Shown in pieces: positions 12,846 through 23,980 of a DNA stretch of 64,000 nucleotides. The notes beneath the pieces are model-generated. The model was not told the origin of the DNA. It worked only from the letters and a program-made list of their open reading frames with translations, and ran no database searches. The DNA lies in NCBI RefSeq assembly GCF_000203795.2, contig NW_006281102.1, positions 724,567 through 788,566 on the forward strand, read 5' to 3'. This DNA is from Batrachochytrium dendrobatidis JAM81 (lineage: Eukaryota; Chytridiomycota; Chytridiomycetes; Rhizophydiales). Every line of letters starts with the position of its first letter. The stretch's first letter is position 1. The translations under genes were made by a program, and so were the position numbers.

Positions 12846-13448
12846 ACGATCAAACTGCCAATGGAAATGCTGATTTGAATGACATGATTTTGCAGTCAAA
12901 TGGATTGGGCAAGACACGCTTGCAAGTGTTGAGACTACAAGAGCTCACTTGACTAATATAATAACAGTGTTTCTGTGTGCTGATGATGAGCGTTGATACA
13001 AACACTCTTAAGAACACTGTATCTTACAATACCATTGCTAAGCAACTGCTGGATCGATCGGTATTAACCAACAATTGCTTGCGTGAGACATTTAGTTACA
13101 AGAAACCTTCAATACAAGTATAATTAAACTCTTGATTGAGATGTATAGTAAGCAACCCGGCATTGTATAGTAACCCTCTCGACTGTCATACTATATATTA
13201 GTGTGATCATTCAAGAGATGCAATAGTACAGAATCAAGTAGTGCAAGACAATGTGCCAGATATTGACAATGAGCTGGATGCTCGACCAACAGACTCTATA
13301 GCCATTAGTCCATATACTTGCATGTCACCACTAAGCATCGTGTCAAAATGTCCTACACAACCATCTCATTTGTCCGTCTCGACTCAGCAGCCAGCTGGAT
13401 CTAACCACACACTTGGAATTATTGATTGTGAATCTACTTGTTTTACAA
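12846..13448. other. intergenic region upstream of MCMDC2-like gene
   Basis: About 600 bp with no supported gene. A 75-codon frame starting at 13241 overlaps the MCMDC2 start in another frame and has no recognisable features. It could be a 5' exon, but I could not connect it. Confidence 0.35.
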
Positions 13449-16400
13449 ATGCTGAATATCAACAGTGAATCTGTCAGATCTAATATCACTGATTATTATG
13501 TAGATATCAAACAAAATCATCTGGGCGATGTTTACAAATGTATATTTCAAGCACAAAAGCAGCATGAATTGGTACATCTACTCAATCCATAACAACAACC
13601 ATTTCTGTTTATCATTACTATCTCAAGTCTGATCAATTCATTGAATTAGATGCGAGCAAAAAAGCATCATTATTTCCTGGGACTTCAGCTGGACTCGATG
13701 CTGTTTCTAGACTCTTGTCGTGAGTATCAGCCAAATAACTATCGTATTGATTGTGGGCTTATTTTAGTCTTACAGTTGTGTGTGCGTTGTACGGTTTGTA
13801 ATATTAGCTATTATTGGCACCCAGCTTTTAAATGGATCGCGTCCAGACATTCAGGATGAGTTTGTAGTTGCAGCACATTCTATTATCAGTGATATTCTTA
13901 AAAACGAGCAAATTCATCCTGAATACATTCGCTGTATTGCCCGCATGGCATACTGGCCTGCACCTAGGTAACGGCTAAAACAACGATCATTCTACCCTGT
14001 ACTTGGAAATCATTCATTAGTTGTACTTGTCTAAACTGCATAAATTCATCACAGATCAAGCTATACTCAAGCAGCATCTATTTTCAACTGGTCGAGATGT
14101 TCAGATGAAGCCATGGCAATTTCAGGATGTATTACACAACTTTCATTTCCTACCTATGCTGTGTAAGCTAGCTCCTATATCTGGTGATTAGTTATCCCTT
14201 ACCCAAATGTCATGTAGGATAAACTGATTAATACTATTCATTCTATAGTTTATCCCAGCTATATCAATGCATGAATACAAACTGCCACAATCGGAACGAG
14301 TTGCATGTTTCTGTATCTTTAAAATCAACATATATTTTGATTAGGCGATCCAAAGTATTGAAATGCCTCGGAGTAAACAACAGGTATAGTTGATATGTAT
14401 CAAAAAGGCTCAATCGTGTTGATTTAATTTGTATCTGAATAGGATCAAGCTGAGACCGATAGATTTGATATGTTACCATTGCAAACAAATGATGGCTGGT
14501 AGTGCTCCAGATACCACTCATTCTTGTAAGAGTCGTGTTAAATTTGAAAATAGTGCAGTTGCATATTGTATCATGAATGCTGGTATTCATATAAGCTATT
14601 GGTATCTGCTTTAGTAAGCCAAGTCGGGCAAATGACTTTGTCAAGCAATCAACTTGGTTGCTTTTCAAAAAGTATAAACCGTTTCATGCCTTGTTTGAGT
14701 AGATTTGATTTTCCAAAGCATTACCTAAAATGTATTAATACGCATGTCTGGTTTTAGCTATTCATTTTGTTCTTGATGGTAAATTTGAAATTTATCACTA
14801 CACAACAATATTTGGGTAGCAGTCATTGTATATTCATTCATATTTAAAGACGATCTAGTCAATCGTGTTCAAGTAGGTGATCTTGCACTGATAATGGGGG
14901 TTGCAACAGACAAGTATGCGTTTGAAAAGTCGGGTAAATTCACTTGTACAAGAATGAAAATCAAGGTACTTGCACAATCAAATGCTCGATTCTTTTTGAA
15001 ATCTACAACTAAGCTGGCTGATGGTGATAGGTCAATAATTTGATTCGTTTGAATTGGGTATGTGAATCCAAGTTGACTTTCAAGTTCAAAAAAGTATACT
15101 ATTGCTTACAGGATTACTGCTTTTGCATTTAAAGACTCGCAAGCATCCTAACGGTATTGAACATATTGATCGTCAACCCAGACTCAACGCAGTGTACAAT
15201 TCGTTTGCAAGAAAGCTTCAAGATGAATGCAAATATCCTTTCCAGTTTATTAGTGCTTTAGTCAGCCTAGTTGGAGGAAAGTGAATTCGGTATCAACCAC
15301 TTAACTCGGTGTGATTAAAAGGCTTGACTATTTGATTATTATGCCATGTTTAGATTCATTTGTGCATCCAGACTTGTGGCGAAAACTTAAACTGAGTCTA
15401 CTATTGAGGTATTCTTGACTAACGTGTATTGCCATTTAGTATTAAGCAAAACTAAGTTGGCTCAACCTTGCATCTTGTAGTTTGGCGTCTGTGCCTCGTA
15501 GTTGCGACGCGGTCGATGGTTGTGGAACAGATCAACCAATACATGTGTTGATTGTAATTGACAGTCACAACCCATTGGTTGATCGTTTAATTTCTTTGAT
15601 TGGTTCATTAAAAAGGTAACTCGTACCAGCTTTCAAAAATATAATTTGAAATCAGTGTAAACATACTATATACACGATAGATTTTCACGATGGACTAAAT
15701 CTCCCAATGGGAGATTAATGCCACTGATGACAACAAATATCCAGTGTGCACATCCTTACATTCAAGGCAAGTAAACTGCACAGATGGACTAGATCCATCT
15801 TGTCGTATTGTGCGTGTAGTTGGGCACAGTTTAAAACAAACCATTGTGAATTGATAAGCTGGTGCAATTAGCTTCAGTAAAGGAGGAATATTCTATGTTA
15901 GTACCGATGCCATGAAATCAGCAGACATGGATGATCTTGAACAACGTAAGTCGACTGTTGTATATCATTGCAACTAGCAAATTCACATGTGTATCGATAT
16001 GAAATTTTTATTTTGATAGATTTATCACAACAGCAGCGTTACTGTATTCAAAAGGACGAAATAACACTGAGCGTTTCAACCGAGTGTGCAGTATGGATGA
16101 TTGCCAGTACAGATTCATTGGTGGCATTCAAAACATCAAAAAACTCAAACCCGGTTTCTTGTATGGATCATGTTCAAGTAAGTTGGTTTCAATACTTGTC
16201 ATTTTGTAAATGCAATCGAGTTTAAATTTAAATTGGATCATACACAACTGCAGTCGGGCGTTCAACCTAGTTTTTCAAAATTGATTCAGCATATGGACAT
16301 TGTTATCAATCTTGGCTCATCTACCAACGTGGCAGTAGATCAATCTCTTTCATCAGCAGTGCTATCAGCTGAGTTGAATCCACAGACCCATCAATCAGAG

Positions 16401-17067
16401 ATGACTCAGCAACTAGCTCAATGGATTGAAGTAACATCTGCAATTCACGTAAAGTACGCAAAGTATCAGATCTGCATTAGTTTATGACCAACTTTATTTA
16501 TTTATTATGTATTCAATGCTTTAGAATGTTGCCAAATTGCCAAAAATTCATTTCTGCATATGTAACTCTTTCGCGAAAGTTATTTCCTGATATCGGCATG
16601 TCTGTTGTGTGTGCTGTGGAGGCAAGTGGATTGAATGATGCCCTGCAATCGTGTAAACTATTTTTGCTTGATTAGCCCGTACTTTAGTCATGATCGTGAC
16701 TGACTGCAACTGAATTGGACAGAGATTATCTCGAATTGCAAAGACTCATGCAAAACTCTGCATGCGCTTGGAAGCAAGTGTCGAGGATGCAGTGGTGGCG
16801 ATAATGCTGATTGAAGAAAGTCTAGCAGTGTTATGTGATGCATCAGTGCTTGGATTCAAATCCTTGCCTCAAGATATGGAAAACCTGTTTGCAATATATG
16901 GTGACGAGATGGATCCAAGTTCTGAGTTGAACCCTTCACACATGCTCAGAACTAGTCAAAAAGCAAGCCGATGTTTTCAAAAAATGCATCAACATATTAT
17001 TCAGCTATTCGACAGCATGGTACCGGACAACCACAGCTGTATACACGTAAAATGGAGCACTAAATAA
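13449..17067 (+). CDS. MCMDC2: MCMDC2-like (mei-MCM) protein with degenerate ATPase sites
   Basis: An MCM-domain protein of the meiotic MCMDC2/mei-217-218 type. In animals this family acts with other mei-MCM proteins in crossover formation. Exons fitted in phase: 13449-13571, 13628-13719, 13776-13967, 14061-14162, 14345-14383, 14443-about 14525, about 14820-15023, 15112-15280, 15322-15408, 15481-15615, 15681-15770, 15872-15945, 16020-16177, 16254-16453, 16525-16650 and 16725-17067; the part between 14525 and 14820 is unresolved. Matches to human MCMDC2 as I remember it: SDQFIELDAS (human SDVVELDAE), KDDLVNRVQVGD, SFSKGGIFYVS (human AKGGICFIGD), CAVWMIASTDS and the lid-like LSRIAKTHAKLCMRLEASVEDAVVA. 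The Walker A position reads VIDSHNPLVDRL and Walker B lacks the acidic pair, so it is probably not an active ATPase, as in animals. The last codons overlap a repeat (see 17033). Confidence 0.82.
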
Positions 17068-17215
17068 GTGACACATTGCATAAACATCCAATCTCATGAA
17101 ATGATGGGTGCCAAACTGACTGGACACTACTTGCACTTTCAATCGCCTATGGCTGGTGATAATGTAAATATAAAATGAAAAAGTGTCTGCAATCCTTACC
17201 AAAGTATAATCAAGC
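17033..17215. repeat. dispersed TIR-element copy 1 (left end, truncated)
   Basis: The block CAGCTGTATACACGTAAAAT (from about 17036) matches the left terminal repeats of the copies at 20.19 and 53.13 kb. About 60 bp further in, TCATGAAATGATGGGTGCC matches the internal block at 53.19 kb (TCATGAAATGATTGGTGCC). No right end was found, so the copy looks truncated. It begins inside the last exon of the MCMDC2-like gene. Confidence 0.6.
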
Positions 17216-17602
17216 ATACACGAGTAAAATCTATGGTTGACATATCAGGAGAGCTATTATTGGATTGTGTATTGCTTTGAAATACAACCAATTTTCCAAT
17301 AGTTTGAATGTCTACTCGACACAAGACGCTTGACGCAATTCAAAAATGAGATAAGCTTTACAAACATTTTAAAGCAGTCATATAGATTGCTTTTAAACAG
17401 TGTAGCACTAAAGTTTATGAAACCAGATTCATTTATATAAAATTCGTGCTGACGCACTTGCTCAACACTCGACAAATGAAAAGTAGGACTAAACAAAAAT
17501 TATTCAAATCAAGTTTGACTCGGGTTTAGTCCACTTTAACTACATAATTCAATGGGTAAAAACAAAATACGAGCCTATGGTAGTTTGGTATTAAAAATTA
17601 TG
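17068..17602. other. convergent intergenic spacer
   Basis: An AT-rich region between the MCMDC2-like stop and the chitin deacetylase stop. Apart from the repeat fragment at its left end, nothing is recognised. Confidence 0.4.
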
Positions 17603-20140
17603 TTAAATTGAAACAAAAGAAACTAAAATCATGATAGATACAGCAACAATCACAGCCAATGTGGCAGATTGTACATTGGCAGCACCATTTTTGGACTTTC
17701 CGGTAGTACCTGTAGCACCTAATTAAAATTCAAAGCATCGTGTTAATCTTCAATATCGTGTAATACATCAATAATCTATAATCAGTGGAGCCTACCTCCA
17801 TTGCCACTGCCAGATACCACGTTGTTGAGGGAAGCAGGATCAAGATTGATTGAACGGGAAGTATCATTCCAGGCACATGCAGAAACAGTGCATAGACACT
17901 TGCATCCAACTGGATCCCACCACAAGGTATCGCAAGTGTCTGGAACAGGACATTTGGATCCAGTGCGAGAAGGACTGGGATTACCAAGATCTGGATAAGC
18001 ACTGGGACACCCATAGCAGCTACTGAACGTGCCATTTGGAAGGTTGCAGACATCAGCACCGGCAACGCTCATTCCGTTACAGATATTAGTAGGAGGAGCG
18101 GGATTGGGTGTACACTGCATGTAAGGCTGAGCACCCAGTTGTGATGCGGGTACAGGGTTCTTGGAATAGGCAATCAGCTGAGAGGTTGTTACCATCCAAG
18201 TATCCGGCTTGCTCATTACATAGTTAAGTACATTTTGAAGCATAGCAAGCTTGCCAGTGCCGTCGGGAATAGCAGGTGGATTAGCAGGACCAATCCAAAC
18301 TGGATGTGTGTAAATACCAAAGGGGGCACGATTGCCAGAATAGTGCCTATCAAAAGTGGCTTTGTAATCGGCTTCAATTGTAGCTACGGGTACAGGATTT
18401 GCAATATTGAAATCGTTGTAAGGATCCATCAGATGAGCTCCATCGACACCTAAATCATGCCGCGTTTGGCAAGGTTACAATTCAAACCCAAATTTGCAGA
18501 TTAGATTCTAATTCTAGGCAGTCAAAAGATTATTTAAAATGGGTGTTTGATCATCTACATACCACTAATGCCGTACAACGGGACCTCCCAAAGACCTGGT
18601 GCTTTAAATCCGGTGCTACAAAGATCGATCTGGCCACTGCAGTCATTGACAGGTCCATTGTCAAGTGTGTATGGCCAAACAGAATCAGTATCCAAAGCCG
18701 ACATGGACGAATCATAGGTGAATCCCATTTTTTGGATCATGCTGAGAGCATTAGCAGTATAGTTGAGAAAGGGAAATCGGACACCTTGGATTTTTCCCCG
18801 AGGAATACCTGCATAGCTAGTAGCCCAAGCACGCATTCCTTCAATCTCTGCATAGGTGCCAGTAAATGGCGGAACGTGGGTAACGGTGTGGTCTGCAATT
18901 TCGTTACCAGCGGCATACCATTGAGTTAGCAGTATCGGATCAGAGTAGTAAACCTGAGCAAACCAAGTACCCAAAGCGGGACATCCATTGGGATTCTTTC
19001 TGTTTTTGAACAATGCGTTTGCTTGAGGCCAGACGGCTTTTTAGCCGAGTAACAATAATTAGGTAAGCCCAGATGAATAGTTGGTTAGAATGGTCATGAA
19101 ATCGCCACAATAAAAAGTATTTTTGTTGAATCTAGTCATGTTCATATGAAATGGAATACGAAATAAATGCGTTTGCATAACAGTCAGCATCATGAATGAT
19201 TGCTGTCAATATACTAGACTGTTGTTTTTCGATTCATTCACGGGTCTTTTTTGGTGTCGGCATAGAAACAGCCGCTGCATTGCCAAGACGGGTGATATGT
19301 TTCTGAACTAGATCGTATCTGAAGTTTAGGATTCAAGAAATGAGTTTGTAGAGTTGGATTGTATTACATGATCATTGCGCTTGGAAGAATTGAAAGTGTC
19401 AATTTCTAATAAGCACAATGAATATTTGTTGCCTATTTCAAAGTAAAATAGACTGCAAGATGGACACAAAAGTAGTCCATCTTGTGAATACAGCTGTCGT
19501 AGGATATCAGCAACAGACTTTGTTGTGAGTCAACTCAGATCTGCTCCCATGGCATTAAATTAGACAACGAATGTTCAGCAAAGACAGTGTCCATGAGATA
19601 TTCATTGCCTTGGTAATGCCATCTTTAATTGAACACTCAATAAACCGCCCCTTGCATCACACTTGTCTAGACAACCATTCTGACTAGCACTTAAAGTACA
19701 CACCCAGCATAGTTTGGCATGCACCTTTAACAACTACATGTCAAAGGCCATGGCATATGCAGACCATATTTCAAATCCAAGAAATTAAAAAGCAGTTCTA
19801 AGCTGCCATCACCAATAAGCCAATTTGCTGCGCACAATTACATCTCGACTCTAATGAATCGAACCATGGCAGGAATATACCATAAAATAGCAAATTACTT
19901 ACAAGCTTGGACAGAATCATCAAACGTTACTACTACAAACTGAGGTGGATTCTCGATAGGTGGGCTCATAGTGGCACACTTGCAAGCGGGAAGTTTGCAT
20001 GCATTGGAGTCGCAAGAGTAGCCAGCAAAGGGATTCGAGGCAGTTCCAATTGAAGAGCGACTGCCTTCTTGAGCAAGACTGACCTGAACAAACGCAGTGG
20101 ATATAAATGCAATAACTGCAAGTGATGTATGGCACCACAT
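17603..20140 (-). CDS. secreted, GPI-anchored chitin deacetylase (CE4 family)
   Basis: A metal-dependent polysaccharide deacetylase that would convert chitin to chitosan at the cell wall. Exons on the minus strand: 20140-19903, 19036-18563, 18449-17796 and 17718-17603, all in phase, giving 493 residues. The N-terminus MWCHTSLAVIAFISTAFVQV is a signal peptide. A Cys-rich segment (SCDSNACKLPACKC) follows, then CE4 motifs: VVVTFDDSVQ (catalytic/metal Asp pair), IADHTVTH (metal-binding His residues), GVRFPF and YDSSM, WEVPLYG. The C-terminal part has another Cys-rich region (CYGCPSAYP, CKCLCTVSACAW). The last exon encodes a small-residue site followed by the hydrophobic tail SATLAVIVAVSIMILVSFVS, typical of a GPI-anchor signal. 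The first intron is 866 nt, far longer than others here, and contains a repeat copy; another copy lies about 50 bp upstream of the start codon. Confidence 0.92.
19129..19498. repeat. dispersed TIR-element copy 2 (inside chitin deacetylase intron 1)
   Basis: It shares internal blocks with the 26.04 and 53.13 kb copies: CATGAATGATTGCTGTC, CACGGGTCTTTTTTGGTG, GAAACAGCCGCTGCATTGCC and GTTTAGGATTCAAG. It ends with CTTGTGAATACAGCTGTCG, the inverse of the left-end type. The left end near 19129 is diverged. A perfect 10-bp hairpin (CAAGATGGAC / GTCCATCTTG, 19456-19484) lies next to the right end. The element fills much of the 866-nt intron 19037-19902. Confidence 0.65.
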
Positions 20141-20977
20141 ATTTAATATTCCTAATCAAAGTCAACTCACGACAAATTCAAATTCTGATGAAATTACAGC
20201 CATATCCACGTAAAATGAAACAATACAAAGTTTCAAGTCATGCCAATTCGCGCCGAATTGACTGGGCAGAGTCAAGTCATATGAACGGCTTAATCTTGTG
20301 CTTGTTTTGGTATAAAGCAACCAAGCGAGTACGTCAGTTTTAGTGCATCCCACATTCTTGACACTTGATTCGTCCCAACTCTCCTAAACACCAATGATTG
20401 ACATGTATAGTTGCATTCTTGAAATGTGCGATCGTTGTTGAACTAGAACGTAAATGTGTTTGGGTTTTAGAATACAACAAATGAATTAATTGGACTGAAT
20501 ATCTGAACTGCAGTAAATGAATTTGGTCTCAAACCTAAAGATCATGTGATGTATGGCTATGCCAAAAGGGTGAAGGGAATAGTTTGATTGTGTAATCATA
20601 TAATGGATGTTGCTTATCGAGTCGAGAATGTCTGAAGCAGTAAATTTGTGGTATGAAAACAATGAATGTTTAATCATCGTTTATTCCAAAGCAATTACTG
20701 CAAGATAAATGTATTCTATTTTACGTGAATATAATCTAAACGTGGGATAAGCTTGTCAAGCTTCATCCTGCATTTGCAATAGTCAATTTCTTACTCTTTC
20801 AAAAAACCAATAATCCCTCGAAACATTAAAAAGCTAGTGAATGGTGTATATTACAGAAAACTATTGAAATAGCAGAGGATAGTATATGAAAATAAAAAAT
20901 TGGCTTCTACATAGAGATAATCTAGCAATCCCATTAGCAAGTCGGAATAGCAAATTCGTAGTAAATAGATTTCAGAA
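20141..20977. other. intergenic between chitin deacetylase and LONRF gene
   Basis: An 837-bp region upstream of chitin deacetylase and downstream of the LONRF-like gene. About two thirds of it is repeat copy 3; no gene is seen. Confidence 0.4.
20193..20745. repeat. dispersed TIR-element copy 3 (5' flank of chitin deacetylase)
   Basis: The left end ACAGCCATATCCACGTAAAA and the reverse complement of the right end (ATTATATTCACGTAAAATAG) pair as an imperfect terminal inverted repeat about 550 bp apart. Internal blocks shared with the 38.94 kb copy: AATGATTGACA, CGATCGTTGTTGAACTAGAA (there CGATCATTGTTGATTAGAA), ATAGTTTGATTGT and TTTAATCATCGTTTATTC. The left end is about 50 bp from the chitin deacetylase start codon. 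Confidence 0.7.
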
Positions 20978-23900
20978 TCACTGACGAATCTGAGACTGTT
21001 GCTGCTGATCTATCAAAGTTTGATCAATCCATGAGCATATCAACCTCATACGGCCTGTAACACTTTTCAATGGAAGCAAAGCATACAAAACGTATGGATT
21101 AAGAGGTAGAAACTCTGCCAGCCAAAATGACAGTTCTGCAGGATCATCTGGCATTTTACCATGTTGTCGCTCGAAATGATGACGTGCCGCCATTGGAAGC
21201 GAAGCCAACAGCTTTAATACAAAATGACGTGCCTTGTAGATCAGCGTTACTAGGGCTGATGGGTCCCAGTCTTGATTGTATCGCCATTGCGGTGTTGATG
21301 ATGGCTGCTGGGGTTTTGGCGCCGAGACAGATGAAGTTGGATAATTGTAATGCTGCTGAAACTTTCCGCCTTGCTGCTGCTGATGATAGTGATGTGGAGA
21401 ATGAAATTCTGATCGAGCTTGTATATCAAGGTTAGTGCTAGTGTTTCCTGCTCCATTATCAACAGGAAGTAGGCCTGTTGATGCATCGCCTGTTCTATCT
21501 CTGTTACACTCATCCTCTGGCTCGATATCTTCGACACGCTCCACATATCCTTCATAGTACCCCGCAGTATTTTTTTCAATTGATATAATATGAAATCGAT
21601 GAAGCGCAGTCACCTCCAAGACATAGTGAGGCAAGTTTCCATCACAAGTTGAAACTATATCGCAGTTGAAAAGAGGATCAAAGCGTTTGATATAAACTAG
21701 AGTACCATGGTCCATGCACGGCGATTCATCCGCATGTGAAGGACGAGGCATCACTATGCCAAATCTGCGGTTGCTTTCCAAACACCGCTTAATCAATACG
21801 CGATAACGAGGTTCAACCACATGGTAGCCCTGACTGGAGCCCGGAAAAACAAGAGAGCATATGAATAGCGGAATTTTTTCAATCGCTTTAAATGGCGTGT
21901 CGCCCCGATTAAGAGTTTCTATTAAAGTTCCGCATGGTTCCGCTTCTAATTCCGTAAAGGCACTGTTAGAGTGGGTGGATGCAGAAGAAATAGTTGTAGG
22001 TGCTCCATTTAGACCCAATGTAGCAACAGAAAGTGGTGTAGAATGGGCATACGCGTCAGAGACGGGAAATGAAGGCACTGTTTTTGAAGTGACAGCTTGT
22101 ACAGGACGGTGAGCGTTGCTGATGGTGCGAATCAACCTATCCATGATACGATTATTTGGTCTCATCATAAAATACCCAATTGGAGGTAGCTTGAACCGAC
22201 ACATGGGACAATCACGGGAGTGATCTAAAGATTTCAGTAGACAATTTTTGCACCACGAATGGCCACAGGGACAAGTAATAGGCTGTACCATAGGACTTAG
22301 ACAGAGATGGCATTCCAAATCAGCCAGTGTTAGTAGTGACTCTCCCAAGCGTGTATACACCAATGCATCGATCGATTGCTGGTCTTTTTGAAGTGTTAAT
22401 AGTTCTGGATAGGCAGCAACTATATTGGCACACAGTAACTGAAGTGTTTGTTGCAAGGCAAACGGCATGAATGATTCAGAAGAGTGGTTTGGATCAACAC
22501 ATACATCTGATGCAGATACTGTCGAAACTTTCTGAACACATGGCGGAATACCATCTGACGAAGGAATGAACATATTTTGTTGAGTTGGAGACGATATCTC
22601 GCTGGATGGAGATGGCGACGAGGCAGATGGGACTGACCCACAAGTAGAATCTAGATTCATGTTTGCCCAGGAATGAGGCAATGAGTTGCGACCATCAGCT
22701 GCATCCTCATTATAGATGCAGGTGTAAATCTCTGTTCTTAAATCCTCTACTGCAGTCTGCACTGATTTTGCGACAAATTCTGCACCATTATTAAACTCTG
22801 TACAGTACAAGGCAGACATGGCACAAGTGGCAAGAATATGTAATTGTGACTCGTGCATACGTTTACGCCAAGCAATAAGTTTCTCGGTAATTAATCCACG
22901 ACGATTGATGGGGTTCAAATAGGAGGCAAAATTGGCACTGGCTGTTGCTTCATCAAAACGACCCAATTCGGCATACACTTTGGCTCTGACAACATACGGT
23001 AGTTGTAAAAACTCACACTGAGCAATGGCGGGTTCAAAACATGATTGAATAATGTCTAGTAAATCATGCTCCTTGTTGCGAACAGTACATGAAGTAGGAT
23101 CTTTTGAACCAATGTCACAGTATCCATCTTGACACATGGGTTGAGCTGGATTCCAATATTGTTTAAGTCGCTCTTCGCCTTGCAATACCAATCTTAATGC
23201 GGCAGTTTCCTTTGGAAATAGTCTTTCCAAAAGTGATGTTAGTATCACGTCACCACGCTCACCTCTGAAGCGATGTTGTCGTCTACATGCTCTTACAGGG
23301 CAAATATAAGCACCAACGCAGTCTACTGCTTGTCGCGCAGTTGCTTCATGATCTGCATCCCAAATGGGGGATGGAGCTGGAAAAGTGAATTTTCTAGATG
23401 GAATATTAGGCGGAGCGGCTGAATTCAAAGTGGTTTGTGAAGCAGGAGATTCGGTAGCAGTAGCCGATGCCATAGACAAGGCTGCAGAGGTATCGTGAGT
23501 ATTAGTATATGTGAAAATATCTGAAGTGACGGTATATGGACGCATTGTAGTAGTGGCATCCGAAACGAAATTTGTTGAGATTGTGTCCATAACTGGCGAT
23601 TGTGGGTGTACTGGAACAGACCTGGTCTGACTGTCTAGTATTTCCGGTGCTGTAAAAAAGGATAAAGTAGATGAATGCTGATTAATGCCATTGAGTTGGT
23701 TTGATGGAATTCCTGTACGATTGTCAAAGACCTGTGACATGAGCTTGACTTGTGACTGAAGTGAGCGGCCACGAATGGGTTTAGCAGAAGGCCTTCGAAA
23801 GCATCGACGACAAACCGAGTATCCACATGGTAGAGTCAATGGCTGGAATAGCAGCTCCATGCATGCAGCACATTGAAATAGATTGACAATGTGTGCGAGT

Positions 23901-23980
23901 GTATTTTCGATCGAGGGTTGGTTTTTAGAACATGAATTGCCCTTGTGGGTGTTCCCAGTATATGGTTTACTATTTGGCAT
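20978..23980 (-). CDS. LONRF-type protein: two RING fingers plus LON substrate-binding domain
   Basis: A predicted RING-type E3 ubiquitin ligase, 1000 residues and intronless. The first RING begins at about residue 37 (CAACMELLF...LPCGYSVCRRCF) but its last Cys pair appears only near residues 227-232 (YICPVRAC), after about 165 residues of Ser/Thr-rich insert. A TPR-like helical segment follows (about 300-360, YVVRAKVYAELGRFDEATA). A second, compact RING is at 557-593 (CHLC...CPCGHSWCKNC...CPMC). The N-terminal LON protease-type substrate-binding domain runs from about 700 to the end (IPLFICSLVFPG, VEPRYRVLIKRCL, FGIVM), interrupted by a Gln/His-rich insert near 850-890. The order RING-TPR-RING-LON matches animal LONRF1-3. 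The ATG at 23980 is chosen; the frame is open 13 codons further only with a TTG. It is divergent from bL36m. Confidence 0.9.
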   Translation of the reverse strand: MPNSKPYTGNTHKGNSCSKNQPSIENTLAHIVNLFQCAACMELLFQPLTLPCGYSVCRRCFRRPSAKPIRGRSLQSQVKLMSQVFDNRTGIPSNQLNGINQHSSTLSFFTAPEILDSQTRSVPVHPQSPVMDTISTNFVSDATTTMRPYTVTSDIFTYTNTHDTSAALSMASATATESPASQTTLNSAAPPNIPSRKFTFPAPSPIWDADHEATARQAVDCVGAYICPVRACRRQHRFRGERGDVILTSLLERLFPKETAALRLVLQGEERLKQYWNPAQPMCQDGYCDIGSKDPTSCTVRNKEHDLLDIIQSCFEPAIAQCEFLQLPYVVRAKVYAELGRFDEATASANFASYLNPINRRGLITEKLIAWRKRMHESQLHILATCAMSALYCTEFNNGAEFVAKSVQTAVEDLRTEIYTCIYNEDAADGRNSLPHSWANMNLDSTCGSVPSASSPSPSSEISSPTQQNMFIPSSDGIPPCVQKVSTVSASDVCVDPNHSSESFMPFALQQTLQLLCANIVAAYPELLTLQKDQQSIDALVYTRLGESLLTLADLECHLCLSPMVQPITCPCGHSWCKNCLLKSLDHSRDCPMCRFKLPPIGYFMMRPNNRIMDRLIRTISNAHRPVQAVTSKTVPSFPVSDAYAHSTPLSVATLGLNGAPTTISSASTHSNSAFTELEAEPCGTLIETLNRGDTPFKAIEKIPLFICSLVFPGSSQGYHVVEPRYRVLIKRCLESNRRFGIVMPRPSHADESPCMDHGTLVYIKRFDPLFNCDIVSTCDGNLPHYVLEVTALHRFHIISIEKNTAGYYEGYVERVEDIEPEDECNRDRTGDASTGLLPVDNGAGNTSTNLDIQARSEFHSPHHYHQQQQGGKFQQHYNYPTSSVSAPKPQQPSSTPQWRYNQDWDPSALVTLIYKARHFVLKLLASLPMAARHHFERQHGKMPDDPAELSFWLAEFLPLNPYVLYALLPLKSVTGRMRLICSWIDQTLIDQQQQSQIRQ

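Noticed and set aside
13241..13468. 75-codon frame overlapping the MCMDC2 start
   Set aside because: It lies in a different frame from the first MCMDC2 exon, has low-complexity Ser/Thr/Pro content and no splice link that I could establish.
14264..14668. 134-codon minus-strand frame across MCMDC2 exons
   Set aside because: It lies antisense to coding exons, with no recognisable domain; treated as a shadow frame.
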